Source of the DNA: Ereboglobus luteus
Lineage (GTDB): Bacteria; Verrucomicrobiota; Verrucomicrobiia; Opitutales; Opitutaceae
Length of the DNA stretch: 64,000 nt
Reading direction: 5' to 3'
Assembly: GCF_003096195.1 (NCBI RefSeq)
Contig: NZ_CP023004.1
Span: 473,299 to 537,298 of the forward strand
Shown: positions 26,374 to 35,100 of the stretch, piece by piece
Numbering within the stretch: position 1 is the stretch's first letter
Layout of the letters: each line of letters begins with the position of its first letter
Made by a program: the position numbers and the translations under genes
The notes under the pieces: generated by a model
Databases searched by the model: none
What the model saw: the letters and a program-made list of their open reading frames with translations, nothing else
Told to the model about the DNA's origin: nothing

Positions 26374-27396
26374 ATGCAAAACAACCGCACCTTTCACGCG
26401 AGATCATTCTTTGTCATCATCAGCGCCCTTGCCGTCCTCGTGCTGGCCGGGTGCGGCACGCCGTCCATCACCAACCTGACGGCACCGTCGCTTCCGCCCA
26501 ACCCGTCGCAGATCTACACGATCACCGCGCGCATCAAGCCGCAGGCCTCCAACGTCGTCGAGGGCAGCACCGTCGCCAAGCTCATCATCGACGGCAACGC
26601 CCACAAGATGACCATGATTCCCGACACCCCCGGCATCTACGAATACGAATTCCAGGCGCCCCCCGGCGTGACCGAACTTCGCTACTACTTCCTCATCGAG
26701 TATCAAGTTTCCAATATCGGCATCCTCCGCTCGCGCACCGATTACAGCCCGTTGCAAGTCGCCACGATTGTGGGGCGCGACGCCGTCGGACTCAGCTCCA
26801 ACCGCGGCCCCGCCGGCTCGCGAATCGCCATCACCGGACGCGGCTTCACCAGCCACGACAACGTCTATTTCAACGACAGCCTCGCGCGCTCCATCTACGA
26901 CTCCGCAAACTCAATCAGCTTCTACGTGCCCGATCTTCCCGCCGAGCAAAACTACACCATCTCGATCGGCGACGTCCCCGGCAAACTCGTGATCGGCACA
27001 TTCCGAATCGACCCCGGCGCGGACTCCGGCTCCGCCGCAACCGTGATTCACAACAATCCGCAACCAGCCGCCGACACGACAATGGCCACCGTGCAAACCA
27101 CGCAACAAGGCGGCACGCTCACGGTCAGCCCCTCGGAAATCAAAATTCGCAAGAGCCAGACGCTCGTGCTCAAGTTCATCACGCCGCAAGTCGTGCAAGG
27201 CGCGCCCATGCTCATCGACGTGACGACCGACATCCCCGAAAGCGTGATCATGCCCGAAGTTTACGTGCAGCCCGGCAGCAACGTCGGCAGCGTCACCATC
27301 GAAGGCGGACGCCCCGGCACCGGCCATCTCTACGCGCAAATGCCCGGCGCCGACAAACCGCTCGTGATCCCCGTCACCATCCAGCCGCTCAACTGA
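26374..27396 (+). CDS. Lipoprotein with IPT/TIG-like domain
   Basis: Predicted 340-residue lipoprotein. The signal peptide ends in a lipobox, VLAGC, so the mature protein would be lipid-anchored. Residues about 48-130 form a beta-rich domain. Residues about 137-215 resemble an IPT/TIG fold (GPAGSRIAITGRGF then NVYFNDSLA). The last 90 residues are another beta-sandwich-like region. No enzyme motif is seen; a structural or surface-binding role is possible but unproven. The start at 26374 puts the basic residues and hydrophobic core in the right place; the longer upstream frame has no signal character. It is monocistronic, ending at a shared hairpin terminator. Confidence 0.78.
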   Translation: MQNNRTFHARSFFVIISALAVLVLAGCGTPSITNLTAPSLPPNPSQIYTITARIKPQASNVVEGSTVAKLIIDGNAHKMTMIPDTPGIYEYEFQAPPGVTELRYYFLIEYQVSNIGILRSRTDYSPLQVATIVGRDAVGLSSNRGPAGSRIAITGRGFTSHDNVYFNDSLARSIYDSANSISFYVPDLPAEQNYTISIGDVPGKLVIGTFRIDPGADSGSAATVIHNNPQPAADTTMATVQTTQQGGTLTVSPSEIKIRKSQTLVLKFITPQVVQGAPMLIDVTTDIPESVIMPEVYVQPGSNVGSVTIEGGRPGTGHLYAQMPGADKPLVIPVTIQPLN

Positions 27397-27430
27397 CGCG
27401 CGCAAAAGAAAACAATTCCATTTCTCACAA

Positions 27431-27458
27431 ACGCCCCGGATTTTCCCGGGGCGTTTTT
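27431..27458 (+). terminator. Rho-independent terminator, convergent genes
   Basis: Nine-base stem ACGCCCCGG (27431-27439) pairing with 27446-27454, a six-base loop, then a T run. It lies 34 bases past the lipoprotein stop and 15 bases before the end of the convergent kinase gene, so it may serve both strands. Confidence 0.85.
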
Positions 27459-27473
27459 CATGAAAGGCCGCCC

Positions 27474-28664
27474 CTACTTCAACATCCGCACGCGGCGGTC
27501 TTTTCTTGGGAATTGCAGGGTCACCACGGTTCCCGCGCCCTCGCGGCTTTCGATGCCGATCTGGCCGCCGTGCTCGCGCATGATGCGTTGCACGATCATC
27601 AGCCCGAGACCGTGACCGCCCTGCTTGGTCGTGTGATACGGCTGAAACAGCTTCGCGAGATCGGCCTGCTTGATGCCCGCGCCGGTGTCTCCAAAAAGCA
27701 AATACACATTGTCGTCGTCCGCGCGCGCCTTGACGCGCAACACGCCGCCGGGCTGCATCGCCTCCATCGCGTTTTTGTTGATGTTAAAAAACACCTGCTT
27801 GAGCTGGTTGCGATCCGCCATCACTAGGGGCAGGTCTCCCGGCGCCTCGACCTCGACCGTAATGCCGCGATCCTCCAGTTCGCGCCGCTGAAAATGCAGC
27901 ACGTCGGCGAGCACTTCGCTGACCTGCGTCTCGCACAAATCGGGCGGACGCGGATGCACCGCCTCCAGAAAATTCGTGATGATTCCATCGAGGCGCTTCA
28001 CCTCCTCCTGGCAAACGCCAATCGACTCGGACAGCGCGTCGGCGTCCTTTTTTGCGGAGCCCTTGAGTTTTTTCAAACGACGTTCGATGAGCTGCAGATG
28101 AATTGTGAGGGAGTTGAGCGGATTGCCGAGCTCGTGCGCCACGCCGGCAGCGAGCAGTCGGATCGACGACGTGCGCTCGTCCGCGATGCGTTGCTCCGTC
28201 TTTTCGCGCTCGTTGGTAATGTCGCCCAGAATCACGGCGTATTGCTGCCGCCCGCCGTTTTCGTCCGAGAAAAACGGCACCATGTAGAGCCGCAACACGC
28301 GCGACTCGGGATAGGTCAGCTCGATCTCTCGCGTCATCGCATGGGCCGCCTGCACGGCGTCGTCGCGCGCGTCCTCGCTCACATCGATGATCGGCGGACG
28401 CAGCCCCGGCACAAAACGCCAGAGCACCACATCGCCGAGCTGGTCGTCGCGCAGGCCGAGCATTTTGCCGGCGGTCTGGTTCGCATACTCGACGTGCCCG
28501 TCGGCATCGACCAGAATCACGCCGTCCTTGAGCACGTTGAAAATGTTTTCGAGCAGGCGGCGTTCCCGCGCGAGACGCTGCACGAGGCTGGCACGGCTGG
28601 CGGGATCGAGGCTGTCGAACCTGCCCAGGACATGATCAAGCGATTTATATGTTTTGGCCGCCAT
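27474..28664 (-). CDS. PAS-domain sensor histidine kinase (orphan)
   Basis: Predicted 396-residue soluble kinase. Residues about 35-155 are a PAS domain (ILVDADGHVEYANQTAGKMLG). The dimerisation/phosphoacceptor helix has H177 in VAHELGNPLNSL. The ATPase domain has the N box (NKNAMEAM), G1 (DTGAGI), F box (FQPYHTTK) and G2 (GHGLGL). No membrane segment is seen, so it senses something inside the cell. The layout resembles NtrB or AtoS-type kinases. Its first 20 bases overlap the end of rnhB, so the two are probably cotranscribed and translationally coupled. No response regulator is in the window, so the partner is unknown. Confidence 0.9.
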   Translation of the reverse strand: MAAKTYKSLDHVLGRFDSLDPASRASLVQRLARERRLLENIFNVLKDGVILVDADGHVEYANQTAGKMLGLRDDQLGDVVLWRFVPGLRPPIIDVSEDARDDAVQAAHAMTREIELTYPESRVLRLYMVPFFSDENGGRQQYAVILGDITNEREKTEQRIADERTSSIRLLAAGVAHELGNPLNSLTIHLQLIERRLKKLKGSAKKDADALSESIGVCQEEVKRLDGIITNFLEAVHPRPPDLCETQVSEVLADVLHFQRRELEDRGITVEVEAPGDLPLVMADRNQLKQVFFNINKNAMEAMQPGGVLRVKARADDDNVYLLFGDTGAGIKQADLAKLFQPYHTTKQGGHGLGLMIVQRIMREHGGQIGIESREGAGTVVTLQFPRKDRRVRMLK

Positions 28665-29424
28665 TTTCGAAAAACGATAATTGCCCCGGATCCTCGCGAT
28701 GGTCGAGCAGCTTGCGCAAGAATTTCGCGCGATGCTGCGGGCAGCTTCCCTTTTCCAGCACCGCCTCGCGATGCCTTTCGGTGCCGTAACCCTTGTGCTG
28801 GTCGAAGCCGTAGCCCGGATGCTCGCCGTCGAGCTCCGTCATCAGGCGGTCGCGCGTCACCTTCGCGATGATCGACGCCATCGCGATGCAAAGCGAGCGC
28901 GCGTCGCCGCCGACAACCCCGGTGTGCGGATACGGAAAACTTTTCAGCGGCAATCCGTCGACCAGGATGCGGCACGACAATTTTTGCCCAAAAAACGGAC
29001 TGCGCGTTTCCATGTCCGCAAATAATTCCGGCTCGCCGGGCTTGCTGCGGCGAAAGGCCGCCGGCGGATAAATGCCCTCGAGCGCGCGCCGCATGGCGAG
29101 CTTTGTGGCGCCGAGGATGTCGAGGTGCTCGATCTCGTCCACCGACGCGACACCGTGATGCGCGTGGATGAGCCCGCCGCGGGCAAGCTTGTCGAGGTCG
29201 TTCCACGCCTCCTCGCGTCCGGCGGCGGTGAGCTGCTTCGAATCGTTGATGCGCCCCGCGTTTCGCATGGCCCAGTTGCTCGTCAGAAACTCGCACGTCA
29301 CGAGCACGGCGGCGGCCACAACCGGCCCGGCGAGAGCGCCCCGGCCGGCCTCGTCGACACCGATGAGGGTTTCGTAACCGTTGATCTGTTTTAAGTCGTA
29401 GCCGCGCAGCTGGCGGCGTTTCAT
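28645..29424 (-). CDS. rnhB: Ribonuclease HII
   Basis: Predicted 259-residue enzyme that cuts RNA in RNA-DNA hybrids and removes misincorporated ribonucleotides. The first acidic pair is in GVDEAGRGALAGPVVAAAV; further acidic residues are in GGDARSLCIAMASIIAKVTRD and GYGFDQHKGYGT. The ATG at 29422-29424 starts 16 residues before the family's conserved beginning and is preferred over the longer frame to 29517. There is an insertion of about 30 residues (near FRRSKPGEPELFADME) compared with the usual length. It lies upstream of and overlaps the kinase gene. Confidence 0.92.
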   Translation of the reverse strand: MKRRQLRGYDLKQINGYETLIGVDEAGRGALAGPVVAAAVLVTCEFLTSNWAMRNAGRINDSKQLTAAGREEAWNDLDKLARGGLIHAHHGVASVDEIEHLDILGATKLAMRRALEGIYPPAAFRRSKPGEPELFADMETRSPFFGQKLSCRILVDGLPLKSFPYPHTGVVGGDARSLCIAMASIIAKVTRDRLMTELDGEHPGYGFDQHKGYGTERHREAVLEKGSCPQHRAKFLRKLLDHREDPGQLSFFENGGQNI

Positions 29425-29623
29425 GCGTTCCGGTTGTAAGACTCGCCGCCCGTGGTGCAAGCACGCTGATTCGGTCGTTGCCACGTGAAAAATCGCGCCA
29501 AGTCCGCCATGTTTCACGCGCGCATCGATGTTTTACTTCAAACGGCGATGCATTTTTTCCAAAATTTCCCTTGCCAGACCCGCGCGGGCACCTTTGCCTC
29601 GCCGACTCTAATCTAATCGAAAC

Positions 29624-29854
29624 ATGGCAAGAATTTGTGCAATAACAGGCAAACGCCCAACCAAGGGCAGCCGCATTAACCGCAAGGGTCAGTCCAAAAA
29701 GAGCGGAGGCATCGGCACGCACGTGACGAGCATCACTCCCCGCAAATTCCGCCCGAACCTTCAGCGAATTCGAATTAAGACCGCAAACGGCGGCACCAAG
29801 CGCGTTCTCGTCTCCGTGAAGGCGATTAAGGCAGGTCTCGTCGAAAAAGTTTAA
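29624..29854 (+). CDS. rpmB: Ribosomal protein bL28
   Basis: 76-residue protein of the large ribosomal subunit. The sequence starts MARICAITGKRPTKGSRIN and contains the family pattern of basic residues with RKFRPNLQRIR; length is normal. It is monocistronic, with a strong terminator 36 bases after the stop. No Shine-Dalgarno sequence is visible before the ATG. The 199 bases upstream, between rnhB and rpmB, hold no gene and must carry the promoter. Confidence 0.97.
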   Translation: MARICAITGKRPTKGSRINRKGQSKKSGGIGTHVTSITPRKFRPNLQRIRIKTANGGTKRVLVSVKAIKAGLVEKV

Positions 29855-29889
29855 TCCGCGAGCCCTCGTATCACGCACCCATTTCCAAA

Positions 29890-29921
29890 AGCCCGCGGAT
29901 CAAGCCGCGGGCTTTTTGTTT
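29890..29921 (+). terminator. Rho-independent terminator of rpmB
   Basis: Stem AGCCCGCGG (29890-29898) pairs with 29905-29913; loop ATCAAG; followed by a T-rich tail. Confidence 0.9.
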
Positions 29922-29973
29922 TTTCTCACTCCCTCTCCAGCATCACACTACAAACTCCACACTTCGCATTCCC

Positions 29974-31545
29974 ATGAGCACACCCACCCAGGTCAAAATA
30001 TACGACACCACCCTCCGCGACGGCACGCAGGGCGAGGGCATCAACTTCTCAGTCACCGACAAACTCCTCATCGCGCAAAAACTCGACCAGTTCGGCGTGG
30101 ACTACATCGAGGGCGGCTTTCCCGGCTCCAACCCGCGCGACATCACGTTTTTCCAGGAGGCGCAAAAACTCAAACTCAAGCACGCACGCCTCGCCGCCTT
30201 CGGCTCCACCCGCCGCGCCAACACCAAGGCCGACGCGGACCCGCAGCTCCGCATGCTTCTCGACAGCGGCATGCCCGTCATGACCATCGTCGGCAAGACG
30301 TGGACGCTCCATGTCACAGAAATTCTCAACACCACCCTCGAGGAAAACCTCGCCATGATCGGCGATTCCGTCGCCTACCTCACCGCGCAGGGACGCGAGG
30401 TGATCTACGACGCCGAGCACTTTTTCGACGGCTACAAAGTCAACCCCGACTACGCGCTCAGCACGCTCGCCACCGCGCTCAAAAACGGCGCCTCCAACAT
30501 CACTCTTTGCGACACCAACGGCGGCACGCTCGCGCACGACTTTGAAAAAATCGTCGCGCGTGTAGTCGGCGAATTCGGCCCCGACAAGGTCGGCATCCAC
30601 ACGCATAACGACTCAGGCCTCGCCGTCGCGCTCTCGCTCGCCGGTGTCTCCGCCGGGGCGCGCCTCGTGCAAGGCACCGTCAACGGCTACGGCGAACGCA
30701 CCGGCAACGCCAACCTCGTAACCATCCTCCCCAGCCTCTTCCTCAAAATGGGCTGCACCGCGCATTGCGCGCCCAGGCTCGAGGAGCTGCGCGAGCTCTC
30801 GCTCTACTTCGACGAACTCGCCAACCTCCCCCCCGACACCAAGACGCCCTATGTCGGCGCCTCGGCCTTCGCGCACAAAGGCGGCCTCCACGCCAACGCC
30901 GCGCAAAAGGTCAAATCCAGTTACGAGCACATCGACCCGTCGCTCGTTGGCAACCGCACCCGCATCCTCGTGTCCGACATGGCCGGTCGCACCAGCATCG
31001 CCACCAAGGCGCGCGAGCTCGGCTACGAATTCGACGAAAAATCCCCCACCATCGCCGACCTCATCAAGCAACTCAAGACGCGCGAGTTCGAAGGCTACGA
31101 ATACGAGGCCGCCGACGCCTCGCTCAAGCTCCTCATCGCGAAAAACCTCGGCCACTACAAACCCGCCTTCGAGCTTGAGGCCTACCGCGTCATCATCGAG
31201 CGCCGCCACGACGAACTCGTCTCCGAGGCCACCGTCAAAATCAAGGTCAACGGACAAACCTACCTCACCGTCTCCGAGGCCAACGGCCCGGTGGCCGCGC
31301 TCGACCGCGCCCTGCGCGACGCGCTCGAACCCGTCTATCCGCAAATCAAAACCGTCACCCTTGCCGACTACAAAGTGCGCATCCTGGACAGCCAGCAGCA
31401 CGCCGCCGCGCGCACCCGGGTTCTCATCGAAACAAACGACGACCATGGAAACATCTGGGGCACCGTCGGCGTGAGCGACAATATCATCGATGCCAGCTGG
31501 GAGGCGCTCCGCGACTCGGTCGAATACAAACTGCTGCAAGGATAA
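29974..31545 (+). CDS. cimA: Citramalate synthase
   Basis: Predicted 523-residue cytosolic enzyme that joins acetyl-CoA and pyruvate to (R)-citramalate, the threonine-independent entry to isoleucine. The HMGL-like TIM barrel starts VKIYDTTLRDGTQGEG (metal and substrate residues), with LCDTNGG and HTHNDSGLAVA further on, and GTVNGYGERTGNANL. A C-terminal LeuA-type regulatory dimer domain follows (residues about 400-520). The GTQGEG form and the length of about 520 fit the CimA subfamily rather than 2-isopropylmalate synthase. It converges on thrC and lysC, so threonine-derived and pyruvate-derived isoleucine precursors are handled side by side. Expected regulation is feedback by isoleucine, from knowledge of the family. 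Confidence 0.9.
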   Translation: MSTPTQVKIYDTTLRDGTQGEGINFSVTDKLLIAQKLDQFGVDYIEGGFPGSNPRDITFFQEAQKLKLKHARLAAFGSTRRANTKADADPQLRMLLDSGMPVMTIVGKTWTLHVTEILNTTLEENLAMIGDSVAYLTAQGREVIYDAEHFFDGYKVNPDYALSTLATALKNGASNITLCDTNGGTLAHDFEKIVARVVGEFGPDKVGIHTHNDSGLAVALSLAGVSAGARLVQGTVNGYGERTGNANLVTILPSLFLKMGCTAHCAPRLEELRELSLYFDELANLPPDTKTPYVGASAFAHKGGLHANAAQKVKSSYEHIDPSLVGNRTRILVSDMAGRTSIATKARELGYEFDEKSPTIADLIKQLKTREFEGYEYEAADASLKLLIAKNLGHYKPAFELEAYRVIIERRHDELVSEATVKIKVNGQTYLTVSEANGPVAALDRALRDALEPVYPQIKTVTLADYKVRILDSQQHAAARTRVLIETNDDHGNIWGTVGVSDNIIDASWEALRDSVEYKLLQG

Positions 31546-31577
31546 CCCCGGCAACGCAACCCGGCCCAAACTAAAAT

Positions 31578-31618
31578 AAACCGGCCGGTTTTCATGGGGA
31601 GTGCAACCTATGGGTTGC
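31578..31618. other. Palindrome and hairpin after cimA
   Basis: A perfect 14-base palindrome AAACCGGCCGGTTT (31578-31591) is followed by a small hairpin GCAACC-TATG-GGTTGC (31603-31618). These lie between the convergent cimA and thrC genes and could act as weak terminators, but the T run is short. Confidence 0.45.
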
Positions 31619-31645
31619 GCTGTTTATGATCTGATTTTGGTCTTC

Positions 31646-31696
31646 AACGGGTGGGACGCGCTCGCCGAGCGCGCCGAGAATCGCGAAGAATAAAAC
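31646..31696. repeat. Dispersed extragenic repeat, copy 1
   Basis: Aligns with 53157-53208, with a two-base gap and scattered changes. Shared blocks are AACGGGT, CGCCGAGCGC and GAGAATC. Both copies are in intergenic DNA at the ends of genes. Confidence 0.6.
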
Positions 31697-31707
31697 ATCA
31701 AACGCGC

Positions 31708-33075
31708 CTAAACCGCGTTTGCCGTGATGAACGCCTTGATCGCGGCGGGATCGGCATTGATCTTGTGCTTCACCAGCGGGCGCGCTTTCAAAATTTCGAG
31801 CGCGGGATCGGTCGGCTCCATGCCGATGGCCTCGCGAATCGTGTCGGGGAATTTCGCCGGGCTCGCCGTCGCGAGCACCACGCTAGCGCGGTCGCGCGAG
31901 AGATCCTTGAAAGCGCATGCCGTGTGCGGGTCGACGATGTATCCGAAATCCTGATACACACGCTTGATGATGCCGGGGATTTCCGCGTCGTCGCAGCGCG
32001 AAGCGCTGAATGTGTCGCGGTCGAAATTTTCGAACACGTAGCGACCGGTCGTCTTGAACGTGCTCATGACCTCGCGCACCCTGGCCGTGTCGCGTCCGAG
32101 GCTGTAATAAAGGAAGCGCTCGAAGTTCGACGACACTTGGATGTCCATCGACGGCGCGAGGCTCGGGCGGACATCCGCCACGCTGTATTCGCCGGTCGTG
32201 AAGAGGCGGTGGAGAATGTCGTTCTGGTTTGTGGCAACCTTGAAGCCGCGAATCGGCACGCCCATTTTTTGGAGCATCCAGCCGGCGAGCACATTTCCAA
32301 AATTGCCGGTCGGCACGACAAACTCCGCCGAGGCGCGCGCGCCCTCCGGCAGGCGCAGCCATGCGGACAAATAATAAACGCATTGCGCGAGCACGCGGGC
32401 GAGGTTGATCGAGTTGACCGCCGACAGATGGTAGCGCGTGCGGAATTCCTGGTCGCCAAAGACGTCCTTCAACGCGGATTGCGCGTCGTCGAAAGTGCCG
32501 TCGATTGCGAGCGCGAAGACGTTTTTCGCGCCGGTGCAGGCCATCTGGCGCTCCTGCAGCGGCGAGGTGCGCCCGTCGGGATAAAGGATGAAGATGGCGG
32601 TGCCAGGTTTGCCAAGAAGCCCGTGAATCGCGGCCGAACCGGTGTCGCCGGATGTCGCCCCGAGGACGTTGATCGACTCGCCGCGCACACGGCATTGGTG
32701 CTCGTAGAGATTGCCGAGCACTTGCAGGGCGAAGTCCTTGAACGCGAGCGTGGGGCCGTGGAAAAGTTCGAGCACAAACAAATCCGGCGAGAGCTGCTTG
32801 AGCGGCGCGATTTCGGGAACGGAAAACGTGGTGTAGGATTTCGCGATGATCGCGCGCAGTGTCTCCTCCGGAATATCGGTCGCGAAGTGGCGCAGAAACT
32901 CGAAGCACAATCCCGCGTAGTCGTTTTTCAACGCGTCGAAGCGCGCGAGCTGCGCGGCATCGAACGCGGGCAACGTCTCAGGCAGAAACAAGCCGCCGTC
33001 CGGCGCGAGCCCGGTGGCGACGGCGTCGGAGAAAGAGAGTGCCGGAGTTTGTCCGCGTGTGGATGTATAGCGCAT
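31708..33075 (-). CDS. thrC: Threonine synthase
   Basis: Predicted 455-residue PLP enzyme that converts O-phosphohomoserine to threonine. The N-terminus has the family pattern (YTSTRGQTP, LAPDGGLFLPE). The PLP lysine is K113 in GPTLAFKDFA. Length fits the longer proteobacterial and yeast-like class of threonine synthase. It starts 11 bases beyond a tract of microrepeats. Upstream in the same direction lie a four-helix-bundle gene and lysC, so threonine synthesis genes share a transcription direction although something has been inserted between them. Homoserine dehydrogenase and kinase genes are not in the window. Confidence 0.93.
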   Translation of the reverse strand: MRYTSTRGQTPALSFSDAVATGLAPDGGLFLPETLPAFDAAQLARFDALKNDYAGLCFEFLRHFATDIPEETLRAIIAKSYTTFSVPEIAPLKQLSPDLFVLELFHGPTLAFKDFALQVLGNLYEHQCRVRGESINVLGATSGDTGSAAIHGLLGKPGTAIFILYPDGRTSPLQERQMACTGAKNVFALAIDGTFDDAQSALKDVFGDQEFRTRYHLSAVNSINLARVLAQCVYYLSAWLRLPEGARASAEFVVPTGNFGNVLAGWMLQKMGVPIRGFKVATNQNDILHRLFTTGEYSVADVRPSLAPSMDIQVSSNFERFLYYSLGRDTARVREVMSTFKTTGRYVFENFDRDTFSASRCDDAEIPGIIKRVYQDFGYIVDPHTACAFKDLSRDRASVVLATASPAKFPDTIREAIGMEPTDPALEILKARPLVKHKINADPAAIKAFITANAV

Positions 33076-33080
33076 GAGAA

Positions 33081-33126
33081 GAAGAGGCCAGAAAACCAGA
33101 GGCCAGAGTGCCAGAGGTCGGAAGAC
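33081..33126. repeat. CCAGAGG-type microrepeat, left of four-helix-bundle gene
   Basis: Degenerate units of about nine bases (GAGGCCAGA, AACCAGAG, GCCAGAGTG, CCAGAGGTC). It occupies most of the gap between thrC and the four-helix-bundle gene and is the reverse complement of the kind of tract found on the other side. Confidence 0.75.
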
Positions 33127-33151
33127 GAAGTATTGAAATTAGAAAATTATG

Positions 33152-33547
33152 TTATGACTGTTTGTCATCGTCGCTCAATAGGAATGGTTCGGGATTGCGA
33201 ATCATGCTTCCCAGCATTCGGCCCACTTCCCGGGCCAGTTCCACGTGTTCATCGAATTCAGGTTGATTGATATATCCGTGACTGCGCGCGAAGCGGAGCC
33301 AGTTTTCGGATTCCAGCAATTCGCCGTCGGCATCGGTAAGCTTGCTGATGAAATGAGCCCTGTAGCGTCGCTTGGCCCATGATTCGCAGATGTTGCCACT
33401 CACCGAGCGCGCAGACCGGCGAACCTGATCGGTCAGGGCGTAACGTTCTTCGCGCGGCCAGTTTCTGGACAACTCAAATATGCGACACCCGAAATCGAAC
33501 GCCTTTTGCCACACAATCAAATCGGTGTAATGGCGAATCAATCCCAT
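33152..33547 (-). CDS. Four-helix-bundle protein (S23 / 23S rRNA intervening-sequence type)
   Basis: Predicted 131-residue all-helical protein. LIVWQKAFDFGCRIFELS followed by QVRRSARSVSGNICES is the diagnostic pattern of the four-helix-bundle family first seen in 23S rRNA intervening sequences. The biochemical role of the family is not established. The gene lies between lysC and thrC in the same direction and is bracketed by short inverted microrepeats that fill both gaps, so gene plus repeats looks like a cassette placed into an amino-acid operon. Its start at 33545-33547 is the only ATG that includes the first conserved helix. Confidence 0.88.
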   Translation of the reverse strand: MGLIRHYTDLIVWQKAFDFGCRIFELSRNWPREERYALTDQVRRSARSVSGNICESWAKRRYRAHFISKLTDADGELLESENWLRFARSHGYINQPEFDEHVELAREVGRMLGSMIRNPEPFLLSDDDKQS

Positions 33548-33566
33548 GGGTTGTCAATGTTTGGGC

Positions 33567-33614
33567 ATTCTGGCCTCTGGCTATCTGGTCTTCTGGCTTT
33601 CCGGCCTCTTGCCT
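33567..33614. repeat. CCTCTGG-type microrepeat, right of four-helix-bundle gene
   Basis: Units such as TTCTGGCCT, CTGGCTAT, CTGGTCT, TCTGGCTTT and CCGGCCTCT. It is inverted relative to the tract at 33081-33126 and ends about eight bases before the lysC stop. A closely similar tract is inside smc at 44988-45035. Confidence 0.75.
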
Positions 33615-33621
33615 TCCCTTT

Positions 33622-34836
33622 TCACGCGTCGAGTCCGAAGACCTTGTGCGCGATGCGGGCGGCTTCGTCGACGCGCTCGCTGGAGATGACGACGGAAATT
33701 TTGATCTCGGAGGTTGTGATCATGTCGATGTTCACATTGGCGTCGGCAAGCGTCTGGAAAAGCGTCGCGGCCACGCCGCTGTGCGTTTTCATGCCAACTC
33801 CGACCACGGAAAGCTTAGCGATATCCTCCTGGATCGTCACGTTGCCGCCGCCGATTTCCACGAGCACGGGGGCGAGCGTTTGCTGCGCCTTCTTGGAGTC
33901 AACCTGCGGAACGGTGAAGGAGAGGTTGGCGACGCCGTTGCGGCCCACGTTCTGGACAATCATGTCGACGATGACATTCGCGTCGGCCAGGGCGCGGAAC
34001 ACCTTGGCGGCGGAGCCGGGCTTGTCGGCGATGTTGCTGACGGTGACCTTGGCCTGGTCCTTGTCGACGGCGACTCCGCGCACGACGACTTTTTCCATAT
34101 ACGAGACTTCTTCTTTCACGATTGTTCCTGGGTTGTGGTTAAAGGATGAGCGGACTTCAAAAACGACGCCGTATTTCTTGGCGAACTCGACCGAGCGGCT
34201 TTGCATGACTTTCGAACCCGACGAGGCGAGCTCGAGCATTTCGTCGTAGGAAATCTCGTCGATTTTCTGCGCGGTTTTCACAATGCGCGGGTCGGCCGTG
34301 TAGACGCCGTCAACGTCGGTGTAGATTTCGCATTTGTCGGCCTTGAGCGGCGCGGCGAGCGCGATGGCGGTGAGGTCGGAGCCGCCGCGGCCAAGCGTCG
34401 TTAACTGTCCCGCGGCGTTGATGCCTTGAAAGCCGGCGACGATCACGACCTTGTCCTGCTTGAGCGCCTCCTCGATTTGTTTGGGCGTGATGGTTTGGAT
34501 CTTGGCGCGTGTGTGCGCGTCGTTGGTGAGGATGCCCGCCTGCGCGCCGGTGAAACTGACCGCGGGCACGCCAAGCGCGTGCAATGCCATCGCGGTCAGC
34601 GCGATGGTTTCCTGTTCGCCGACGGCGAGGAGCATGTCCATTTCGCGCTCGCTGGGCGCGTCGCTGATGGCCTTGGCGCGCGCGATGAGCTCGTTCGTCA
34701 CGCCCGAACGGGCAGAAACGACAACGACTACTTCGTTGCCATCGTCGCGGGTGAGTTTGACGCGTTCCGCGACTTTTTTGATGCGTTCGACGTCACCGAC
34801 TGAGGTGCCGCCATATTTTTGGACGATGCGTGCCAT
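33622..34836 (-). CDS. lysC: Aspartate kinase
   Basis: Predicted 404-residue enzyme phosphorylating aspartate, the first step to lysine, threonine and methionine. The kinase domain starts MARIVQKYGGTSVGD and includes GFQG and GRGGSDLTA. Two ACT domains (about 265-400) follow, the usual site of feedback by lysine or threonine. Length is that of the monofunctional class. The frame is open to 34995, but the ATG at 34834-34836 begins exactly at the family's conserved start. It is the first gene of a lysC, four-helix-bundle, thrC string. Confidence 0.94.
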   Translation of the reverse strand: MARIVQKYGGTSVGDVERIKKVAERVKLTRDDGNEVVVVVSARSGVTNELIARAKAISDAPSEREMDMLLAVGEQETIALTAMALHALGVPAVSFTGAQAGILTNDAHTRAKIQTITPKQIEEALKQDKVVIVAGFQGINAAGQLTTLGRGGSDLTAIALAAPLKADKCEIYTDVDGVYTADPRIVKTAQKIDEISYDEMLELASSGSKVMQSRSVEFAKKYGVVFEVRSSFNHNPGTIVKEEVSYMEKVVVRGVAVDKDQAKVTVSNIADKPGSAAKVFRALADANVIVDMIVQNVGRNGVANLSFTVPQVDSKKAQQTLAPVLVEIGGGNVTIQEDIAKLSVVGVGMKTHSGVAATLFQTLADANVNIDMITTSEIKISVVISSERVDEAARIAHKVFGLDA

Positions 34837-35100
34837 GTAGGAATAGAGACGAAAGTTGAGACTAAAAAACAAGTTTTGCCCTCCCGGCGAGAGGAAAAAC
34901 GAACTGTGCGGGCCTGAAGCCCCAAGGCCGGGGCAATGCATCAGCAGCGAGGGAAGCCCCGGCACCGCTCCATTGAGCATGCACAACCCATTCATCCCGC
35001 GCTCGCAAGCTCCGCCCGCGGACGCGGCACCTCATGAAAACAGTAACTTGCGGCTCGCAAAAACCGTCACAGTTCTTGTGAATGCTGTTTCGATCAACTT
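34837..35100. other. Divergent spacer between lysC and the sigma-factor gene
   Basis: 264 bases without a gene. It must carry promoters for both directions. I looked for a lysine riboswitch in front of lysC and could not recognise one. AAC (35045-35047) and CGTC (35065-35068) with 17 bases between lie 33 bases before the sigma-factor start and resemble an ECF-type promoter; this is weak. Confidence 0.4.

Noticed and set aside
34837-35000. Possible lysine riboswitch before lysC
   Set aside because: I could not find the conserved multi-helix core or a terminator stem; only GC-rich short inverted pieces.
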